A stretch of 16,184 nt of DNA from DASXYU01 sp036502295 (GTDB lineage: Bacteria > Actinomycetota > Actinomycetes > Mycobacteriales > Jatrophihabitantaceae), in the NCBI GenBank assembly GCA_036502295.1, contig DASXYU010000045.1, positions 1 through 16,184 of the forward strand. Direction: 5' to 3'. The notes under the pieces were generated by a model. The model had not been told where the DNA came from and did not search any database. It saw nothing but the letters and a program-made list of their open reading frames with translations. Below, piece by piece: positions 1-7,252 of the stretch; the stretch's first letter is position 1; each line of letters starts with the position of its first letter. Made by a program: the position numbers and the translations under genes.

Positions 1-50
1 CACGCGGCTGAGAGCTGCACGACCTTGACCGCCTGCTGTTAGACGGTCCG

Positions 51-1862
51 TCAGCTGATTCGGACAGATTTCTTCGTCGCCTTCGAACTGCCCACAGTCG
101 TGGCACCGGCGTAGGTCGCGGCTACGGTGACCTTGCCGGTCCGGGCGACGGAGACGATCCTCGTCGCCTTGCCCTTCGTGACCTTCACCGCGACGCGCTT
201 GCCTGCCACTGCGACCCGCACTGTTCCCGAGGGGTGCAGCGTTGGGCCGTTGCTTGTCACCGCGATCGTTATGCGCAGTTGATTGCCGCCGAGCGCATGC
301 AGCTTGATCACCGTCTTCGACTTCGCGCGCACGGGCTTCGTCGCCTTCGATACGGCGTTCACCGCCTTGTAGTACTGCGGAGCCGCGGTGACGCGAACCG
401 TGAGCTTCTTTCCGGCGTCACTCTTCGTCACCTTGTAGCTGGACTTGGTCGCCCCCTTGATGGACCTGCCGCTGCGCAGCCACTGGTACTTCGGTGTCGA
501 TACCGGTGCTGACCAGAGCCCCGGCTTCGCCTTCAGCGTCTTGCCGACGGTCGGAGTCCCGCTGATGGACGGAGCCTTGGTGTTCTTGATGAGCTTCAGC
601 AGTTGTTCCGTCGGCAGGGTCAGGGTCTGGTTCGCGGTGATGGTGAAGTCGGCGGACGTCGCCGTGTTGTACACCTCGTTCGCGTCGATGAACCGGGCGA
701 AGTAGTGACCCGGTGCGAGTCCATCGACGAAGAAGTCGGGGCCTGCCCCCGTGACGGCGACAACGCGCTTCGAACTCGACTGGACGATCTGCGCGAGGAT
801 GCCCGAAGGGATCGATCCGGCTGCTCCGAGCACGCTGCCCTTCACCGATCCCTGGCCCTGAACCGTGAAGTTCTGGCCGGTGATGTCGGCTGTGCTCACC
901 GTGATCGTCGTCGCCGAGTTGACGTCATCGCCGCCGAGCCATTGCGCTCCGTACTTCAGCTTGTATGAGCCCGGGACGACACCGGTGAGGGCGTAGGTCC
1001 CGCCCGGTCCGATGCTTGACGAGATGTCCGTGGGACTGGCGTCGGGGCCCGCGGTGTACAGCGCGAGGGGCGGGCCCTGTGTCGTGCCGTAGTCGGCCGT
1101 GGCCGCCCCGGTGATCGTGCCGGAGATCGTGTAGCCACGCTTGAGCTGCCACGGACTCGGGCTGATCGCGGTGTCGCCGGAGAGCGACAACGGCGTGGCA
1201 TCGCCCTTCAGCCCGGACGGTCCGAGGTACTGCTTGCCGAAGTAGGCGTCGCCGCCGTAGTAGAGCTGGTAGTTCCCCGCACTCACCGCGTCCGAGTGGT
1301 CGATCCCTGATGCGATGTTGTTGAAGGTTCCGTCGGTGTTCGGCGTGCCGAGCGCGAGCTGCGTACCGTCCCGCTCGATCAGGCTCAACCTGCCCGTCGG
1401 GGTGTGCGTGGCATCGCCTGCCACCGCGCCGGTGATCTTCAGCGACGGCATGAGGACGATGCCCAGGCCGGTCTTGCTGCTGTCGGCCACCACCCGCGTG
1501 GCGGTGTCGTAGTCGGTTCCGCCGTAGTAGACGTCCGCGTAGGGACGGGAGTCTGAGGTCAGGTCGGTGGTGTAGGCCCTGAGGATGTTGATCGTTCCTC
1601 TGAGTACCGATGCCTGCCAGTCGACGACGTTGTCGTGCACGGCGTACGTCGGCGTGACCGTACCTGCGCTGCTGTCGACCTCCAGCGTCGTATTACCGGT
1701 GAGTGCGCCACCGTTCGACGTCGAAATCGTGCCGCTCAGGGTGACGGTGTCCGCCGGATCCGCTGCGAATGCGGCGGGAGCCGCTGCGAGTCCTCCTGCA
1801 ACAAGCGCGGCTGTCAGGCCGATGCCTGCCAGCCGCCTGGTGATCGTATGTGGAAGGGTCAT
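51..1862 (-). CDS. Exported multi-repeat surface protein with Ig-like C-terminal domains
   Basis: 603 residues, ATG start. A Sec-type signal peptide is visible: basic TRR near residue 9, hydrophobic stretch 11-30, probable cleavage after AFA at about residue 33. Residues ~43-410 read as four degenerate repeats (about 43-125, 144-215, 247-322, 341-408). Each begins with a G-x-(I/V/A)-x-G strand and ends near a Y-x-x-Y-Y-G-G-like or related aromatic segment, resembling CNA-B/carboxypeptidase-regulatory (prealbumin-like) beta domains. Residues ~431-515 form an Ig-like repeat (P-x-I-x-G-x-x-x-V-G-x-x-L, YQW at 459-461, IKGATKSS at 468-475, DAGKKLTVRV) closely matching the end of the 361-residue protein encoded at 7253-8338. 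Residues ~517-603 look like a further all-beta Ig-like domain. There is no LPXTG motif and no C-terminal membrane anchor; the last third is rich in lysine. It lies 68 bp downstream of corA on the same strand. I infer a cell-surface or matrix role; ligand and function are unknown. Confidence 0.85.
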   Translation of the reverse strand: MTLPHTITRRLAGIGLTAALVAGGLAAAPAAFAADPADTVTLSGTISTSNGGALTGNTTLEVDSSAGTVTPTYAVHDNVVDWQASVLRGTINILRAYTTDLTSDSRPYADVYYGGTDYDTATRVVADSSKTGLGIVLMPSLKITGAVAGDATHTPTGRLSLIERDGTQLALGTPNTDGTFNNIASGIDHSDAVSAGNYQLYYGGDAYFGKQYLGPSGLKGDATPLSLSGDTAISPSPWQLKRGYTISGTITGAATADYGTTQGPPLALYTAGPDASPTDISSSIGPGGTYALTGVVPGSYKLKYGAQWLGGDDVNSATTITVSTADITGQNFTVQGQGSVKGSVLGAAGSIPSGILAQIVQSSSKRVVAVTGAGPDFFVDGLAPGHYFARFIDANEVYNTATSADFTITANQTLTLPTEQLLKLIKNTKAPSISGTPTVGKTLKAKPGLWSAPVSTPKYQWLRSGRSIKGATKSSYKVTKSDAGKKLTVRVTAAPQYYKAVNAVSKATKPVRAKSKTVIKLHALGGNQLRITIAVTSNGPTLHPSGTVRVAVAGKRVAVKVTKGKATRIVSVARTGKVTVAATYAGATTVGSSKATKKSVRIS

Positions 1863-1886
1863 GCCGCGCGACTACCCCAACCGGCC

Positions 1887-1928
1887 TGAGGTCCAACGAA
1901 GACGCCCCACCGCCAGACACGAACCTCA
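1887..1928 (-). other. Inverted repeat between corA and the exported protein gene
   Basis: TGAGGT (1887-1892) and ACCTCA (1923-1928) are perfect 6-base complements separated by 30 nt, just beyond the corA stop codon. The long loop and absence of a T tract make it a poor intrinsic terminator. It could equally be an operator half-site pair or chance. Confidence 0.15.
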
Positions 1929-1930
1929 CG

Positions 1931-2917
1931 TCAGAGCCAATCCTTCCGCCTGAACGTCCCCCACAGAGCAACGGCGATGAGGACGATCGCGCAGATGCTG
2001 AAGACGAATCCCCAGTGCTTTCCGAAGCCGGGATACGGCACGTTCTGCCCGTAGAAACCGGTGACCGCGGTCGGCACGGCGATGATCGCGGCCCACGCGG
2101 TGAGCTTCTTCATCACCATGTTCATCCGGTTGTCCGCCAACGACATGTTCGTCTCGAAGATCGAGGAGACCATGTCGCGCAGTGACTCCGTCCACTCAGA
2201 GGCTCGCAGGACGTGGTCGTAGAGGTCCTCGAAGTAAGGGACGAGTTCGACCGCGTGGTCCTCTTCGGTGAAGCGGTGCATCACCGTGTTCACCACCTCG
2301 CGCATCGGCATGATCACCCGGCGGGCCAGTACCAGCGACTTGCGCAGCGCGTAGGTGTGCCGTTGTAGCTGCGACGCGCGGCTGGGGCGTTCGTCGAAGA
2401 GCATGTCCTCGGCCTGTTCGATGGCGTCGTCCAGCGATTCGACGGCGACGAAGTAGCCATCGACGATCTCGTCGAGCAGCCCGTGGACGAGGGCGCGCGG
2501 GCCATAGGGGAGTAGGTCGGCGTTCTCGTCCCAGCGCCGCAGCACCGGCGCCATGTCGAAGGCGTCGTCGAGGCGGACCGTGACGAAGCCGCCCCGCAGC
2601 GTGAAGGCCGAGACGCGGCTCAGACTGAGTTCGCCGCTGACCGGGTCGTGCTGCACCGCGGAGGTCGTGACGAACATGTGCGTGCTGAAGCGCGTTGCCT
2701 TGGGGCGCTCGTGCAGGCTAACCGCGTCCTCGACCGAATGGGGATCAAGGCTGAGTTCCTCGGCGAGCTGCATCAGGTGGGCATGGTCGGGGCTGCAGAC
2801 GTCGGCCCAGACGAGACAGCCAGGCTGGCCGAGATAGTCCGAGATATCGGCCAGCGGAAAGTTCTCACGTTCGAGGACGCCGTTGCGCCACAACCGCGTC
2901 CGCACCTCGGGCTGCAC
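1931..2917 (-). CDS. corA: CorA-family divalent metal channel with a GQN signature
   Basis: 328 residues, GTG start; the reading frame continues upstream but shows no nearby ATG or GTG. The CorA family forms pentameric inner-membrane Mg2+/Co2+ (sometimes Zn2+) channels with a large cytoplasmic N-terminal funnel and two C-terminal transmembrane helices. Here the soluble, acidic, helix-rich part spans ~1-265 and includes HPHSVEDA-type wording (DPHSVEDAVSLHERPK), typical of the family. TM1 is ~272-289 and TM2 ~303-319, and the protein ends in the basic RRKDWL tail. The signature that is normally Y-G-M-N reads Y-G-Q-N-V-P-Y-P-G (G290-Q291-N292), so the Met is replaced by Gln. Length fits the family. 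The gene lies 59 bp downstream of the crotonase gene, same strand. The family call is secure; the transported ion and direction are not, and the GQN change adds to that doubt. Confidence 0.9.
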   Translation of the reverse strand: MQPEVRTRLWRNGVLERENFPLADISDYLGQPGCLVWADVCSPDHAHLMQLAEELSLDPHSVEDAVSLHERPKATRFSTHMFVTTSAVQHDPVSGELSLSRVSAFTLRGGFVTVRLDDAFDMAPVLRRWDENADLLPYGPRALVHGLLDEIVDGYFVAVESLDDAIEQAEDMLFDERPSRASQLQRHTYALRKSLVLARRVIMPMREVVNTVMHRFTEEDHAVELVPYFEDLYDHVLRASEWTESLRDMVSSIFETNMSLADNRMNMVMKKLTAWAAIIAVPTAVTGFYGQNVPYPGFGKHWGFVFSICAIVLIAVALWGTFRRKDWL

Positions 2918-2938
2918 GACGACAGTCTGCCGGAAAGG

Positions 2939-2960
2939 ACGGCGAGTCAGTGCGCGCCGT
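2939..2960 (-). terminator. Hairpin after the crotonase gene (weak terminator candidate)
   Basis: ACGGCG (2939-2944) and CGCCGT (2955-2960) form a perfect 6-bp GC-rich stem with a 10-nt loop in the gap between the crotonase stop and the corA start. Read in the direction of transcription it is followed by CCTTTCC, not a real U tract. It may attenuate read-through into corA. Confidence 0.25.
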
Positions 2961-2976
2961 GCCCATCACTCGCTGC

Positions 2977-3717
2977 CTACGCGCTGGCCTGGCGGCGCAG
3001 GCTCCACATCTGAGGCGAGCGCTCCATGTCGACTGCGACGTCCCACGCAACGCCGCCGGGCACCGTCTGGCGGCGGAACGCGGAGCAGACGCGCCGTGCG
3101 AGCGCGGGGTCCGTGGCGACCTTGCCGGCAATTGCGAGTGCCTGGTCGAGCACCTCGCCGTCCTCGTAGGCGGCCCAGGCCATGCCGAGTTCGACAGCCC
3201 TCTCACCGGTGACCTCCTGACCGAAGAGGCCGAGGGCGGCGGCGGCCTCGCGCCCCGCGACGCGGTTCAGCAGTGTGAAGTGGCCACCGCCCGGGTGGAG
3301 TCCGATCTGCTGGAAACCGGGGCGCAAGCGGGCCGTTGCAGAAACGATGCGCAGGTCGGTGGCGAGCGTGAGGTTGAGACCGGCGCCCACGGCGAAGCCT
3401 CGCACCGCTGAGACCGTCGGCACCGGCACGGTGCCCACCGTCGTGAACGAGGCGTAAAGCGTCTCCAGATTGCGGTAGGCCACGTCCTCTGCCGGATCGT
3501 TGGCGTTGTCGGCGAGGACGGCACGGACGGCCCCTGCGCAGAAGTGTTCGCCACCGGTGATGACGAGCGCCCCGACAGCGGGATCGTTGCCCGCCTCGTG
3601 CGCAGCCGCGGCCATCGCCGTGGCCATCTCGACGGAGATCGCATTGCGGCGCTCCGGGGCGTTCAGGGTGATGAGGGCGACGCCCTCGTTGACCTCGTAC
3701 AGAACCTCAGTTGTCAT
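2977..3717 (-). CDS. Crotonase-superfamily (enoyl-CoA hydratase-like) protein lacking both catalytic glutamates
   Basis: 246 residues, ATG start. The crotonase fold acts on acyl-CoA thioesters in the cytoplasm, stabilising an enolate in an oxyanion hole. Family landmarks are visible: LNAPERRNAIS (18-28), the first oxyanion-hole segment GGEHFCAGAV (55-64), the second segment VRGFAVGAGLNL (105-116), and IGLHPGGGH (138-146). In rat enoyl-CoA hydratase Glu144 follows GGGC and Glu164 lies four residues before the G of the G-x-x-P-G motif; here those places hold Asn115 and Phe135. A classical hydratase mechanism is therefore unlikely. It could be an isomerase, hydrolase, decarboxylase or a diverged member. 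The length is typical (about 250). It sits between sepH and corA, with no fatty-acid genes nearby to suggest a substrate. The start is supported by a TACGTT box 7 nt upstream (leaderless-type). Confidence 0.88.
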   Translation of the reverse strand: MTTEVLYEVNEGVALITLNAPERRNAISVEMATAMAAAAHEAGNDPAVGALVITGGEHFCAGAVRAVLADNANDPAEDVAYRNLETLYASFTTVGTVPVPTVSAVRGFAVGAGLNLTLATDLRIVSATARLRPGFQQIGLHPGGGHFTLLNRVAGREAAAALGLFGQEVTGERAVELGMAWAAYEDGEVLDQALAIAGKVATDPALARRVCSAFRRQTVPGGVAWDVAVDMERSPQMWSLRRQASA

Positions 3718-3724
3718 GCCTAGG

Positions 3725-3730
3725 AACGTA
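3725..3730 (-). promoter_or_regulatory. -10 box for a leaderless crotonase transcript (candidate)
   Basis: On the minus strand the sequence is TACGTT followed by 7 nt and the ATG at 3717, with no Shine-Dalgarno motif. TANNNT at this distance puts the transcription start on or next to the ATG. I see no convincing -35 element. Confidence 0.35.
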
Positions 3731-3737
3731 TCGCGTT

Positions 3738-3802
3738 GGCTAGTCGCCCTTGCGGCGGCTGAGTCGTCTGGCCGCCTGCAGGGCTAGTCGCCCTTGCGGC
3801 GG
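3738..3802 (-). repeat. Duplicated sepH 3' end: 21-bp direct repeat spanning the stop codon
   Basis: A perfect 21-bp direct repeat lies at 3738-3758 and 3782-3802, offset by 44 bp. The right copy encodes the last residues of SepH (RRKGD) plus its stop codon; the left copy is non-coding and lies downstream of the sepH stop. Flanking bases do not match, so the duplicated unit is short and sharply bounded. Confidence 0.85.
3754..3776 (-). terminator. Hairpin downstream of sepH (weak terminator candidate)
   Basis: GGCGGC (3754-3759) and GCCGCC (3771-3776) form a perfect 6-bp GC stem with an 11-nt loop, about 10 bases after the sepH stop. One arm is made by the downstream copy of the duplicated sepH tail. 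There is no U tract. Confidence 0.25.
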
Positions 3803-4737
3803 ACGCCGAGCAGGATGTCGTCCCACGACGGGATGCGCGCCCGATCGGCCTTCTCGTCGCCGGACTCCACATACGGGTTATCGGGTTTGCGTGCGACGCC
3901 GAGGTTGGTCACCTTCGCCGCCGGCTCTTCGGCGTCTGCGGGAACGTCATCCTCGAAGAGGGTCTGGTCGAAGACCGGTTCGGGCGATCCCGGAAGTGGT
4001 CCGGTGAGGGCGTCGGGGCGGGCCGGGAACGCTCTTACTCCGGGAGCGGTCCTCGCCACAACGGACACCACGGGGCGGCGTGCCTCGTCGGCCTCGACCA
4101 ACGCGTCGGCGGTGTCGTCGAATCCCGCGGAGTCCTCGGCCGTCACCGGCACGACGGGACGATCGCTGAGCAGGTCACTCGCCGTGCTGTCGAGAGGGCT
4201 CACCGTGCGGTTGGCGAGGTTGAGCGCCCACTCGGCGCTGTGGTCATCGGCCGCGTCGAGGCCGCCGATCCACGTTGCGGTGATGATCCACTGGCCGTCC
4301 TGCCTGCGGCGCGAGTCCCAGCGCACGAGGGAGGAGTCGATGCCGTAGGTGCCGAACCGGGCATCGACCGTCTCGCCGAATTCGACGAACTGCCCCTCGC
4401 CGTTGAGTCGGGCCCTGGACCGGCGCGCCTCGTCCGCGATCCGCGTCCGCTCTGCGAGGACGGCCTCGGCGAAGCGCATCACCTTCTCGAGCGGCACGTC
4501 ATTCTCGTCGGCCAGCGCCTGCGGCGGCTCCCCGGCGCGCACCCGCATCTGGATGTCACGGGGGCTGATCCGCGACACCGGCTCCGGCGACGCGGGGCTG
4601 AGGCGGGGAAGGTCGGCGCGGCAGGCGTCACGCAAGGCCGAGTCGATCAGCAGCGTGAATTGCTCCTCGCCGTCGGTGGCCCTGAGGATGACGTGGTCGG
4701 AGTCCTCGCCAGGGCCCACGAAACGTAGTGCGCGCAT
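3784..4737 (-). CDS. sepH: SepH, actinobacterial septation protein (DUF3071)
   Basis: 317 residues, ATG start. SepH is a cytoplasmic actinobacterial division protein that binds FtsZ and promotes its assembly at septa (known for Streptomyces and mycobacteria). The N-terminal DUF3071 region is evident: MRALRFVGPGEDSDHVIL, a helix-turn-helix-like segment starting at SPRDIQMRVRAGEPPQALA (58-76), then VMRFAEAVLAERTRIA (86-101), and a tryptophan-bearing block near 137-170. The middle (~190-290) is acidic, rich in Pro/Ala and probably disordered. The conserved C-terminal motif RARIPSWDDILLG is present just before the end. Length is in the family's range. It is followed by the crotonase gene and preceded by serC, all on the same strand. 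A TACCGT box 6 nt before the ATG and no Shine-Dalgarno suggest its own leaderless promoter. Confidence 0.93.
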   Translation of the reverse strand: MRALRFVGPGEDSDHVILRATDGEEQFTLLIDSALRDACRADLPRLSPASPEPVSRISPRDIQMRVRAGEPPQALADENDVPLEKVMRFAEAVLAERTRIADEARRSRARLNGEGQFVEFGETVDARFGTYGIDSSLVRWDSRRRQDGQWIITATWIGGLDAADDHSAEWALNLANRTVSPLDSTASDLLSDRPVVPVTAEDSAGFDDTADALVEADEARRPVVSVVARTAPGVRAFPARPDALTGPLPGSPEPVFDQTLFEDDVPADAEEPAAKVTNLGVARKPDNPYVESGDEKADRARIPSWDDILLGVRRKGD

Positions 4738-4743
4738 GCGCTA

Positions 4744-4749
4744 ACGGTA
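4744..4749 (-). promoter_or_regulatory. -10 box for leaderless sepH transcript (candidate)
   Basis: Minus-strand TACCGT sits 6 nt upstream of the sepH ATG (4737), with no ribosome-binding motif between. This fits a TANNNT -10 element with transcription starting at the initiation codon. No clear -35 is seen. Confidence 0.35.
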
Positions 4750-4827
4750 GGCGCGGAGGCTAGAAATTCCGGGTTTCGACACGGCTGTAGAACTCGAAGG
4801 TGGGCAAGCTGGAACGAGCGCGCGGCG

Positions 4828-5937
4828 CTACAACCGCTCCACCACATAGTCGATGCAGGCGGTGAGCGCGGTGACGTCCTCGGGATCGACGGCCGGGTAC
4901 ATGCCGAGACGGAGCTGGTTGCGTCCCAGCGCGCGGTACGGCTCGGTGTCGACGATGCCGTTGCCCCGTAGGACGGAGGCCACGGCCGCCGCGTCTACCG
5001 CCGCGTCGAAGTCGATCGTCCCCACCACCGGACTGCGCAGCGCGGGATCGCTGACGAACGGAGTCGTGTAGGGCGTCTTCTCCGCCCACGCGTAGAGCCG
5101 GGCAGAGGAGTCCGCGCAGCGTCCGATGGCCCACTCCAGTCCGCCCGAGGCGAGGATCCACTCAACCTGATGGGCGAGCAGCCACAACGATGCGATCGCC
5201 GGGGTGTTGTAGGTCTGGTCCTTGCGTGAGTTGTCGATGGCCGCGGTGAGGTCCAGCGACGGTGGCTGCCAGCGCGCCTCCTTCAGCGCGTGGGTGCGCT
5301 CGATCGCGGCGGGGGAGAGGACGGCGATCCAGAGCCCCCCCTCGGCAGCGAAGACCTTCTGCGGTGCGAAGTAGTAGGCATCAGTCTGCGTGATGTCGAT
5401 GGGCAGCGCGCCGGCACCGGAGGTGGCGTCGATGAGCATCAGCGCATCCAGGTCAGCGCCGTCCACGCGCTCGACCGGCATGCGCACCCCGGTTGAGGTC
5501 TCGTTCTGCGGCCAGGCGTAGGCGTCGAGTCCCAGCTTCGCCACCGGCGTCGGGGCGCTGCCGTACTCGCTGCGGCGCACGTCCTGCTCGCCGAGGAACG
5601 GCGCGTCCTGGGCGAGCGAGGCGAACTTCGCCGAGAACTCGCCGCAGACCAGGTGCTGGGCGCGCGCGCGAATCAGGCCGAAGGCGGCCGCGTCCCAGAA
5701 CGCGGTAGAGCCGCCATTTCCGAGGACGACCTCGTAACCGTCGGGTAGCGAGAAGAGCGCCGAGAGTCCGGCACGGATCCGTCCGACGAGGGACTTCACC
5801 GGTGCCTGCCGGTGGCTCGTACCGAGCAGCGTCATACCGGCGTCGCCGAGTGCGCGCACAGCGTCGGTCTGCACCTTCGACGGGCCGGAGCCGAAGCGGC
5901 CGTCAGCCGGCTTCAGTTCTGCGGGAATCTCAATCAC
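4828..5937 (-). CDS. serC: Phosphoserine aminotransferase
   Basis: 369 residues from the GTG at 5935-5937. SerC uses PLP and glutamate to convert 3-phosphohydroxypyruvate to O-phosphoserine, the second step of serine biosynthesis, in the cytoplasm. I chose this start because homologous sequence begins immediately (IPAELKPADGRFGSGPSKV); the frame is open for 63 more codons upstream but that extension overlaps citA and has no family similarity. Fold-type I landmarks: GTSHRQAPVK (39-48), LGNGGSTAFWD (72-82), NETSTG (145-150), DATSGAGALPIDI (170-182), and the PLP Schiff-base lysine in YYFAPQK (K194). The C terminus carries TEPYRALGRNQLR and ends VVERL. The wording matches the actinobacterial SerC subtype such as the M. 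tuberculosis enzyme. It lies 62 bp downstream of citA and 90 bp upstream of sepH, same strand. Confidence 0.96.
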   Translation of the reverse strand: MIEIPAELKPADGRFGSGPSKVQTDAVRALGDAGMTLLGTSHRQAPVKSLVGRIRAGLSALFSLPDGYEVVLGNGGSTAFWDAAAFGLIRARAQHLVCGEFSAKFASLAQDAPFLGEQDVRRSEYGSAPTPVAKLGLDAYAWPQNETSTGVRMPVERVDGADLDALMLIDATSGAGALPIDITQTDAYYFAPQKVFAAEGGLWIAVLSPAAIERTHALKEARWQPPSLDLTAAIDNSRKDQTYNTPAIASLWLLAHQVEWILASGGLEWAIGRCADSSARLYAWAEKTPYTTPFVSDPALRSPVVGTIDFDAAVDAAAVASVLRGNGIVDTEPYRALGRNQLRLGMYPAVDPEDVTALTACIDYVVERL

Positions 5938-5999
5938 AGAACAACTATCCCAGGGCGCTGCAGCGTGGTTTCGTGACGCGCCCCGCGACCACCGCTCGG

Positions 6000-7106
6000 T
6001 CAGCCGTGGTTGATCGAGTCCCAGCCCTCGACCTCGGAGGGCTTGCGGGGCTCGGGGCCGATGTAGCGCGCGGAGGGGCGCACCAGCCGGCCGGTGCGCT
6101 TCTGCTCCATGATGTGCGCCGACCATCCCGCAGTACGCGCGGCGGTGAACATCGCCGGCATCATGTGCGGCGGAACCTCGGCGAAGTCGAGGATGACCGC
6201 GGCCCAGAACTCGACGTTGGTCTCGATCGGGCGGTCAGGACGGCGCTCCCGCAGCTCGGCGAGAGCCGCCTGCTCGAGGGCGTCGGCCGCTTCGAAGCGT
6301 GGTGCGTTGAGTTCCCTGCAGGTGCGCCGCAGCACGCGGGCACGTGGATCCTCAGCGCGGTAGACGCGGTGGCCGAAGCCCATCAGCCGCTCGCTGCGGT
6401 CGAGGATGCCCTGGACGTACTTGCGCGCGTCCTGGCCGGACTCGACGTCCTGGATCATCGGCAGGACGCGGGCGGGCGCACCGCCGTGCAGCGGCCCGCT
6501 CATCGCACCGATCGCACCGGAGATCGAGGCAGCCACGTCGGCGCCGGTGGAGGCGATGACGCGGGCGGTGAACGTCGAGGCGTTCATGCCGTGCTCCGCG
6601 GCGGAGACGAAGTAGGCGTCGATGGCCTTCACATGGTCGGGGTTCGGCTCGCCGCGCCAGCGCGTCATGAAGCGTTCGATGATGGTGTTCGCCTGGTCGA
6701 TGCGGCCCTGGGGCACGGCGGGAACGCCGATGCCGCGCGCGGACTGTGCGACGTAGGAGAGCGCCATGACGGCCGCACGTGCCAGCTGATCACGTGCTTC
6801 GGCATCACCGATGTCGAGCAGCGGACGGTAACCCCAGACCGGGGAGAGCATGGCGAGCGCGGCCTGAACGTCGACGCGGACGTCGCCGGTGTGCACTGGG
6901 ATCGGGAACGGTTCGGCAGGCGGAAGACCCGGGCCGAACTTGCCGTCGACGAGCAATGCCCAGACGTTGCCGAAGGTGACCGAGCCGACGAGATCCTCGA
7001 TGTCGACCCCGCGGTAACGCAGTGCGCCGCCATCCTTGTCGGGTTCGGCGATCTCGGTCTCGAAGGCGATTACGCCTTCCAGTCCTGGGCTGAAGTCGTC
7101 TGCCAT
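6000..7106 (-). CDS. citA: Citrate synthase 2 (CitA-type), catalytic Asp replaced by Glu
   Basis: 368 residues. Citrate synthases condense acetyl-CoA with oxaloacetate in the cytoplasm as the entry step of the TCA cycle; actinobacteria commonly carry this second, shorter type. I chose the ATG at 7104-7106 because GGAG lies 7 nt upstream and homologous sequence starts there (MADDFSPGLEGVIAFETEIA). Landmarks: GGALRYRGVDIEDL (27-39), EHGMNAST with catalytic His172, GAIGAMSGPLHGGAP (198-211), MGFGHRVYRAEDPRA with His246, and ARTAGWSAHIMEQ (323-335). The place of the third catalytic residue (Asp362 in the E. coli enzyme, NVDFYSG) reads NVEFWAA, so Glu299. I recall the same NVEFWAA wording in M. 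tuberculosis CitA, so this seems a subgroup trait. It is the first gene of the minus-strand run and diverges from the exported-protein gene at 7253. Confidence 0.93.
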   Translation of the reverse strand: MADDFSPGLEGVIAFETEIAEPDKDGGALRYRGVDIEDLVGSVTFGNVWALLVDGKFGPGLPPAEPFPIPVHTGDVRVDVQAALAMLSPVWGYRPLLDIGDAEARDQLARAAVMALSYVAQSARGIGVPAVPQGRIDQANTIIERFMTRWRGEPNPDHVKAIDAYFVSAAEHGMNASTFTARVIASTGADVAASISGAIGAMSGPLHGGAPARVLPMIQDVESGQDARKYVQGILDRSERLMGFGHRVYRAEDPRARVLRRTCRELNAPRFEAADALEQAALAELRERRPDRPIETNVEFWAAVILDFAEVPPHMMPAMFTAARTAGWSAHIMEQKRTGRLVRPSARYIGPEPRKPSEVEGWDSINHG

Positions 7107-7113
7107 CGAGGTG

Positions 7114-7117
7114 CTCC
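7114..7117 (-). promoter_or_regulatory. Ribosome-binding site deciding the citA start
   Basis: Minus-strand GGAG, 7 nt before the ATG at 7106. It supports the internal ATG over the upstream in-frame ATG, which would add 24 basic residues unlike the family. Confidence 0.6.
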
Positions 7118-7239
7118 GATCGGTGCGTCGGCTGCGGAAGAGGCGGTGGGTGTGCCGCGCGAGGTGGCTCGTCCACATTCTGCACGACCACGAAACATGG
7201 CCTTCATGCGGCCCATTTCAGCATCCGCTCAGTAACACT

Positions 7240-7245
7240 TACGAT
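7240..7245 (+). promoter_or_regulatory. -10 box for the exported-protein gene (leaderless candidate)
   Basis: TACGAT ends 7 nt before the GTG start at 7253. A weak -35-like TTTCAG (7216-7221) lies 18 nt upstream. No Shine-Dalgarno motif is present, so transcription probably starts at or beside the GTG. Confidence 0.4.
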
Positions 7246-7252
7246 CAGTGCT

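Noticed and set aside
1..50. Possible end of a plus-strand gene (frame 1 stop TAG at 40-42)
   Set aside because: Only 13 codons are visible, with no recognisable motif; nothing can be supported at the left edge.
5938..6126. Upstream extension of serC by 63 codons
   Set aside because: The extension overlaps the citA 3' end, is Arg/His-rich and lacks SerC similarity; the GTG at 5935-5937 begins exactly at conserved sequence.
5802..7235. A 477-codon plus-strand open frame across citA and the start of serC
   Set aside because: It is the antisense shadow of well-recognised genes; its translation is rich in Arg, Gly, Ala and Asp without domain features. High-GC codon bias produces such long antisense frames.
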